Below the pieces are notes generated by a model. The model was not told the DNA's origin and searched no databases. It saw nothing but the letters and a program-made list of their open reading frames with translations. Position numbers and translations under genes: made by a program. Below are positions 60,001-64,000 of a DNA stretch of 64,000 nucleotides, piece after piece. The stretch comes from Cryptomeria japonica (Eukaryota; Streptophyta; Pinopsida; Cupressales; Cupressaceae), in contig NC_081414.1 in assembly GCF_030272615.1 (NCBI RefSeq), positions 915,873,648-915,937,647 on the forward strand, read 5' to 3'. Numbering within the stretch: the first letter of the stretch is position 1; every line of letters begins with the position of its first letter.

Positions 60001-60459
60001 GGTAGGTATGCTAGCAATAGAAGTTGTTAAAGGAATAGAATGATTGTCTTGAGTAGGAGGTTGTGTATAACCTAAAGTTTCAGCACAACTCTTCATAGGC
60101 ATCACATTCGAATCCACAATGTGCGCAATACCACGCAAAATATCAATTCCATTCTTATCACTTTGAAGCATATGTTTTAGACCCTCATTTAAAGGAAGAG
60201 CTTGACTATCGGGGTATTCTTGAGACATCCATTGTCGAAAATCGTCAAATTGATTATCCAATTTCGCAAGTTGTTCTACAGAAACCTCATGGAGAGCTTC
60301 TTCATCATTAGGAGGATTAGAGGAATTACCCATGTCCTCGTTAAAAAGGCTATTCAAATTAGGTTCCATCTCCTCGGTGGTTAAACCTCGGAAAGACTTA
60401 ATTCTACGGCTTCGTCTAACGGGAATAGTGTAAGTAGGGCTTATTGTTGTAAAACTCAT
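57034..60459 (-). CDS. gag-protease polyprotein, uninterrupted, 1141 residues
   Basis: Starts at ATG 60459 (MSFTTISPTYTIPVRRSRR), the first Met of the frame, after a long leader. Residues about 120-300 are Pro/Ser/Asn/Thr-rich. Residues about 310-480 are the capsid-type gag domain (IPHLELYNGKGDPLTHVKTF, LRDKALQWYCSLP, FIGRYKHLYAQI). A zinc knuckle of C-x2-H-x4-H-x4-C type follows at about 577-590 (CHFHRQPGHDTEKC). A retropepsin-like domain comes at about 680-840 (RGVLIDPSCMVNVI, then VKLGYPWLSSM). Its active site reads D-P-S in place of D-(S/T)-G, as in some divergent plant gypsy proteases, so activity is uncertain. The last 300 residues are Pro-rich with a strongly basic stretch at about 980 (RNRSARERRRKRRLRAQ). 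Gag packages element RNA in the cytoplasm. Polymerase must come from another element. Frames on the opposite strand are shadows. Confidence 0.92.
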   Translation of the reverse strand: MSFTTISPTYTIPVRRSRRIKSFRGLTTEEMEPNLNSLFNEDMGNSSNPPNDEEALHEVSVEQLAKLDNQFDDFRQWMSQEYPDSQALPLNEGLKHMLQSDKNGIDILRGIAHIVDSNVMPMKSCAETLGYTQPPTQDNHSIPLTTSIASIPTFTSNIMTTSIQDIPPVITSHGGNPSSSINPIPSFNPTSSFIPSMSVPITSPQMNMTQGGNSFNHSIPPCSVPPFQSSPMTNYHSVPPPYSLPSFNNITPPSQSNTSNMNSSTEATINNLAQTVSSLQQQIASMNQSKFSVPTFDVASPLSLDIVRAIPPKHVEIPHLELYNGKGDPLTHVKTFQTICTDFAYDQRLLAKLFTRTLRDKALQWYCSLPSYSITSFKQLANAFIQQFQNNVSPKVTLIDLMHCKQGVKEKVTDFIGRYKHLYAQISFPVPDNDIQRIFISNLQKDIRDKLLFSEFTSFQQLCATLHNYQLTVSQMEQSHPMAPSDKGDSSQQPLGKFKPNRDSIKFNENIINNNVNAASGVPPISKFFKKERKYTPLNESLHSIMNKLLEQNVLTLPPIRQIDPAKITSPYFDNKSFCHFHRQPGHDTEKCFSLKGKIQDLIDNNTISVSGVNDKGNTSVAPPNQNLQIFTDPLPSHTSNAIEANDSSLSFDGLVSMTPNVINFVEQQENPKEPSITFDSSETIRAPDGPLYIVAKVKNTPCRGVLIDPSCMVNVITEEFLFTLQLNQVIYDKIDVVVKLFDAFSSPAIGSITLPIEVHNKSLDVSFAIIPSSEQFRVKLGYPWLSSMKAIASPIHKCLKFPHNGEVVTINHSLFKPAERTSSVPIDYFWPKRFQSLPPRSDHLFKSYQKWKTDMILSLSEPRTPKLDIPIILEKEVLPLKDKTNVFPQEDSQPIPMDVTMSMPNKPSKSRPIPPRHDGLGLLPKPKIPPLYGAVPPPSFYREKRPSSSPIIQPKRPQPKHPSDKDENIPPPQSSPLPTKTRRNRSARERRRKRRLRAQAAASQILQSPKTPSTSIIPFSPKSPKHKMHDGLDPVRVKDPIFINLDDAIDENVIHDEHVTPLASDSEYELVDIDNHLSNEFSKALILAPRQEQCGSGHEHSPCLDLVIAPSAVLDVPPLACSLPSRNIDQQDRGVDDVLD

Positions 60460-61642
60460 GCACTAGAGAGGGAGAGAAAATTTTGAATTTAGAGGTAGCA
60501 AATTTCAGTAAAATCAGCCAATCTTCTAGATTTAAGCTGTTAAATACAATCAGGACAATCTCCCGAAATTTCAGAAAAAATGTCAGGGACCGTGGCACTC
60601 GGAGTGCACACGGTCCCGGCAACTTTTTTCGAGATTTGCAGGGATGAAAGTTATGATGATTTTAAAGCTAATCTGAAAAAATTGAGTGATTTTACGATCT
60701 GTAGATAGGCCAAATTAAAGTTGCAATCTCAAAATTGAATCCTACCAAGATTGTCGAAAAATGCAAAATTTGAATTTTGAGAAAGAGAGGGAAACTGAAA
60801 TTTTGAATTTTATGATTTTAGAGGGAATACCAAAAGCAATGCAAGTTTTGAAATTTAAAAATTGACTCAATTTCACGCGAAATTCAATTTTGAAAGCGGA
60901 AATCAAAGTTGTTGTAATTAAGCACTTAATTTCAAAAGTCACAAATTGCAAAAATTTGAATAGAGCACTGAAATTTTTAATGAATGCTAACACACTTTTC
61001 AGATTTAGGACAGTAGGAACATAATTTTGACACAAAATTTCAATTTCAACAATTTTTAAATGATTAGAAGCCCTAAACCAAGCAATCACAAGACCAACTT
61101 TGACTGTAATTTTGAAAGTGTTATAATTGATAAAATCAGCCAAAATTCTGGATTTTAGCAGAAAAATACAGTAAGATCTAGCTCCCAAAATTTTGGAAAA
61201 AATGTCGGGGACGATGGCGCTCGGAGTGCACATGGTCCTCGCAACTTTTTTCCAAATTTTCAGGGATGAAAGATATTGTGATTTTATTGCGGAATCCAAA
61301 GTTACAGCTGATTTGGAAATGTTTTGATCAATGAAATTGTCGGACAAAGGTTGAATCAAGAGGGTTTCAAAGATTAGGGTTTTGACACTTAACCACTTAA
61401 TTTTTAAAAATTAAAGCACAAATATGAATTGATAATTTGCAATAGAAGGGTAGATCTGAAACAAGCATTAACAATTAAACATTTCACAAGTTCAATTACC
61501 CAAAAAGAAAATTTTAGGGTTTTTATGCAATCAACCTCTAAAATTTTGCAAAAGATCAAACATGAAAATGTAATCAAGGAATCCAATTTTTAGATCTAAC
61601 CATGAATAATCAGAAAGGATGTTCACGTCAGGTTCACCAAAA
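60460..61642 (-). other. long leader of the gag-protease element with an internal direct repeat
   Basis: Non-coding, 1.18 kb. Two related segments of about 130 bp lie at 60540-60665 and 61155-61285. Each has AAAAAATGTC(A/G)GGGAC, a GTGGCACTCGG or ATGGCGCTCGG word, GTGCAC, GCAACTTTTTTC and CAGGGATGAAAG. The central part also resembles a stretch in both LTRs (55391-55422, 62011-62043). Confidence 0.75.
61616..61642 (-). other. likely primer-binding site of the gag-protease element
   Basis: Immediately after the 5' LTR the minus strand reads TTTTGGTGAACCTGACGTGA. TGG two bases from the LTR fits a primer site ending in CCA complement. I cannot name the tRNA. Confidence 0.5.
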
Positions 61643-62867
61643 TGTAAAGCAGAAAATCGATCGAACCCTAGTTGCTCTCCCCTCTTCCAACTCCAAGGAG
61701 AGAGAAGGGAGGTCACTAGGGTTGATGGTTTTCACTTAAGGAGACTTTACATTCAAAAGAGGGTTTGAAACCCACAAGATCCAATCCCACACAATGCAAG
61801 ATTGGATGCTAAATGCATTTCAAGGGTTAAGACAGCAAGGCTACCCTCTTTTGTAAAGAATGTTGATAGAAGAATTAAGCTAGGAATGCGTAGAAAGTGA
61901 GAAAGATTCGCTTATAAACTGAGATAGGGATATAGGATGAAGCTGCAGACCTGGAATTAGCAGTAAAATGTCAATACGGCGCTGTCCTGCAAATTTGAGC
62001 AAAAGTTGACGGGACGATGGCGCCCGACGTGCACACGGTCCTCCGAAAAATCTGTGAAACGAAGGGGGATCTGTTCGTATCTGCACAAGGATTCCAGATC
62101 TTCAATTTCAGCCGCGTACCTACAACCTACACATAGAAAAGTGAAGACGATTGGGGGGTTAGGGATTAGGGGTTTGCCTAGCAAACCCCGGTTTTGGAAT
62201 TAACCAAGAAATGAGAAATGTTGTAAATGTAAATGACTGTAATGTAAAACAAGTACTAATACCTTGTTGTAAGGATGTTTGTATCCTTATGTGTGAAGGT
62301 ATAGATGTTGTTGTTTGTTGTATGTTGTAGTATGTAGTAAGTGATCTCCTCTTCAATGGTTGAATCCTTGTCTTGAATGCAACACTTAGCCTTGAATGGA
62401 GACTTAGGATGATCAATTGCTTGAAGGAATGCTTGAATGCTTGCGTATTGTTTCCACTTTTTTTTCTATCCATCTTCTCTACCCAAAATGAGAGAGAAAA
62501 TGTAGTTTATATACTTGTCAATTAGGGCTGATAGACTGATTTTCCCGACCTTAGGCCGACCAAGAAATGATAATTTCCAATTTGCAAACAAAAAGACCCG
62601 AAGTCCCATAGGAGACCGGGCCCAAAATAGGGCCAGGGACTAGGGCACTGGGCGCCATGGTCCTGGGGGACCAGGGCGCTGGGCGCTCTGGTCCCACCTC
62701 CCGGGACAGCAGGGTGCAAAGGAGGTTCAGGCCAGGGTGCAAGAAAAATGTAGTTTTTGGTGCCATGAGAAAGTTTCGGGGTCTCCATTCAGGTTTCGTG
62801 TTGCGTCGCCATCGTGAAGACCGAAATCCAGTCGAAATTGCAAGTGTCGCAATTTTAGGATGCTACA
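61643..62867 (-). repeat. 5' LTR of the gag-protease element, 1225 bp
   Basis: TGTAAAGC...GATGCTACA on the plus strand; see the paired LTR at 55023-56290. Confidence 0.95.
62505..62514 (-). promoter_or_regulatory. TATA-like box in the 5' LTR
   Basis: Minus strand GTATATAAAC. This would drive transcription of the gag-protease element toward lower coordinates. Confidence 0.55.
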
Positions 62868-62872
62868 ATGTG

Positions 62873-63185
62873 CAATCCACTATACATTGATTCTCCCCCC
62901 CTTTTGCAACAATGACAGAGAATAAAGGAATCAAAGTATACAAAATAATTCATGAGAGTAAGTCAAAAATGTCTTTGAAATTGACCTTAGTAGCCTCCAA
63001 AGAAGATTCCCATGTAAGATTCACCTATTTCATAGTGAGAATTTGTCCATGCAGGTGTGCAACAAAATCCTCCATGCCATCCACTATCTTGCAGTCAAGT
63101 GAACTGATGAGGCCTTCTGCTTGTTTCACATTTCCTTGCAATAAATCAATGAAGGGGGCAAGATAGCACTATATCTCTAGCAGGT
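62873..63185 (-). other. non-coding interior of the outer element
   Basis: Between the inserted element and the stop of the outer element's frame. It contains a second polypurine-like word (plus-strand TCTCCCCCCCTTTTGCAACA near 62891). Confidence 0.5.
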
Positions 63186-64000
63186 TTAGAGCTTGTTTGT
63201 CTTGTTGCTAATTTCATGAGTCAATTGTTTGACTTTTACACTAAAAGTCGCTATTGATCTTGTAAGAGGATCAAAAGAACCTAGCAGATCTTGAATTTCC
63301 TTTTGAGTCTTTACTATTTTATCTTCAAGATCTTTGATGAAATCAGAGAAGTTTGAGAATTTGACCAATAATTGGCCAACTTCCTTTAAGATTGATTTTA
63401 CCTCTTCAGTGCTAGTAGAGAGATAAACTTTATGAACTGATATTTGTTCCATTAATTGCTCATTTCTTCTGGTTTCAAACTGCCTTGCTACAACCTTCTC
63501 CAGATCGGTTGCCTCTGAACCAATTGCTTTGAAAAGAGTGCCCAATTGATTGATGATAGGTGCATTCTCATCAACAAAAATATCAGGAATGAGATCAAAT
63601 AAGATGGCCTTTTCAGTATTAATAATTCTTGCCTTCTTTTTCTTTGCTTTAAGTTTGGCCTTTTCAGCTTGAATTCTCAATTTTTTTGAAACTTTTATTA
63701 ATTGTTTGGGGGTCATCTTCTTGATATCAATTACTGAGTCTTCCCCTTCTTCCTCCTTTGTTTCTTCTTCTTCTTTAGCTTCTACCTCAGATTTGGTTGA
63801 GGTGGGGAGTTTAGCTTTCTTTTTCTCAGTTTCCTTTTCTAAAACTAACTTCCTCTTTACTAGAGGAGTGTCCACCACTATTTTTTGACCACCTTTAGGT
63901 TGACTGGATGAAGATTTTTCTATCTTCTTCTCTTGTTTTGGTTCCTTGGTTTCCCCTGGACCAATATCGATTGTTTCTGTTTCCTTCCTTTCTATTTTTT
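63186..64000 (-). CDS. partial Lys/Glu-rich coiled-coil frame of the outer element, open at the window edge
   Basis: A single frame without stops runs from 64000 down to the stop at 63186, at least 271 residues. The true start is outside the window. The upstream part is charged and Pro/Ser-containing (KEPKQEKKIEKSSSSQPKGG). Next come an acidic block (EAKEEEETKEEEGEDS), a basic block (KKLRIQAEKAKLKAKKKKAR) and about 130 residues of helical heptads. No enzyme motif is seen. It occupies the same place relative to the 3' LTR as the helical tail of ORF2 in the 38377 element, so I infer the same class of retroelement protein. Function unknown. Confidence 0.6.
   Translation of the reverse strand, partial: KIERKETETIDIGPGETKEPKQEKKIEKSSSSQPKGGQKIVVDTPLVKRKLVLEKETEKKKAKLPTSTKSEVEAKEEEETKEEEGEDSVIDIKKMTPKQLIKVSKKLRIQAEKAKLKAKKKKARIINTEKAILFDLIPDIFVDENAPIINQLGTLFKAIGSEATDLEKVVARQFETRRNEQLMEQISVHKVYLSTSTEEVKSILKEVGQLLVKFSNFSDFIKDLEDKIVKTQKEIQDLLGSFDPLTRSIATFSVKVKQLTHEISNKTNKL

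Larger units (their letters stand above)
55023..62867 (-). mobile_element. complete gag-protease LTR element lacking reverse transcriptase (gypsy-like)
   Basis: LTRs 55023-56290 and 61643-62867 start TGTAAAGC and end GCTACA. Flanks are ATGTG (55018-55022) and ATGTG (62868-62872), a perfect 5-bp duplication. Minus orientation: polypurine tract at 56291-56310 and a likely primer site at 61616-61642. The interior holds a 1.2-kb leader, one uninterrupted 1141-codon gag-protease frame and a 740-bp untranslated tail. No reverse transcriptase, RNase H or integrase is present. Similar LTRs and an open gag frame suggest it is the youngest large insertion here. It is nested in the outer element. A decayed relative lies at 2306-4500. 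Confidence 0.93.
53605..64000 (-). mobile_element. outer non-autonomous LTR element, copia-like, runs off the window
   Basis: Its left (3') LTR is 53605-54789. The polypurine tract follows and the interior continues at 54790-55022. The element is then split by the 55023-62867 insertion and resumes at 62868 with a frame open to the window edge. The 5' LTR lies beyond 64000. LTR ends (TGTTGA on the left, CCAACA on the right) and tract match the 38377 and 25707 elements. It inserted into the dispersed repeat at 53604. Confidence 0.85.

Noticed and set aside
63706-63888. Plus-strand 60-codon frame
   Set aside because: Antisense of the Lys/Glu-rich frame.

Overview
This window is nuclear DNA from a plant with a large, repeat-dense genome. 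The evidence is one spliced laccase gene with the usual plant exon sizes, many LTR retrotransposons primed by plant-type tRNA sites, and very AT-rich intergenic DNA. A gymnosperm is plausible, because of the long intron, many decayed elements and long LTRs. That is inference, not proof. There are no bacterial-style operons, CRISPR arrays or rRNA genes.

Layout. 1-4.7 kb: AT-rich debris, then a decayed minus-strand LTR element (LTR about 2306-3267) that carries a complete 377-bp miniature LTR element (TRIM, 3722-4098). 4.7-7.13 kb: a polypyrimidine block with a degenerate higher-order period. 8.19-9.75 kb: an unusual G/T-rich block ending in poly(A). 11.5-16.7 kb: the laccase gene (exons 2-6; exon 1 not found). 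20.8-23.9 kb: a decayed retroelement reading frame of unknown family. 25.7-32.86 kb: a Ty1/copia element with both LTRs and broken gag-pol, flanked by a roughly 137-bp duplication. 33.4-34.1 and 52.9-53.6 kb: two copies of one dispersed repeat. 36.6-38.3 kb: Ty3/gypsy gag remains. 38377-44749: a complete minus-strand LTR element with perfect GTGGG target duplications and no recognisable pol. It encodes a coiled-coil plus four-zinc-knuckle protein and a long protein of unknown family. 45.6-51.7 kb: a mirror-like region with inverted repeats outside, polypyrimidine on the left, polypurine on the right, and between them a 3.3-kb satellite of a 20-bp unit in alternating orientation. 51.8-52.7 kb: an uninterrupted 288-residue acidic reading frame. 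53605 to the window end: a second pol-less minus-strand element, split by a third element (55023-62867, perfect ATGTG duplications) that has an uninterrupted 1141-residue gag-protease frame and no reverse transcriptase.

How it fits together. Apart from the laccase gene (probable lignin or phenolic oxidation in the cell wall), nearly everything recognisable is retroelement or satellite DNA in nested layers. Three elements (25.7, 38.4 and 53.6 kb) share the same LTR ends, polypurine tract and a C-rich motif near the LTR end. Two of them appear to depend on pol proteins supplied by a relative like the third. The most novel material is this pol-less group with its unknown proteins, the gag-protease element with a repeated palindromic leader motif, and the mirror-symmetric satellite island.
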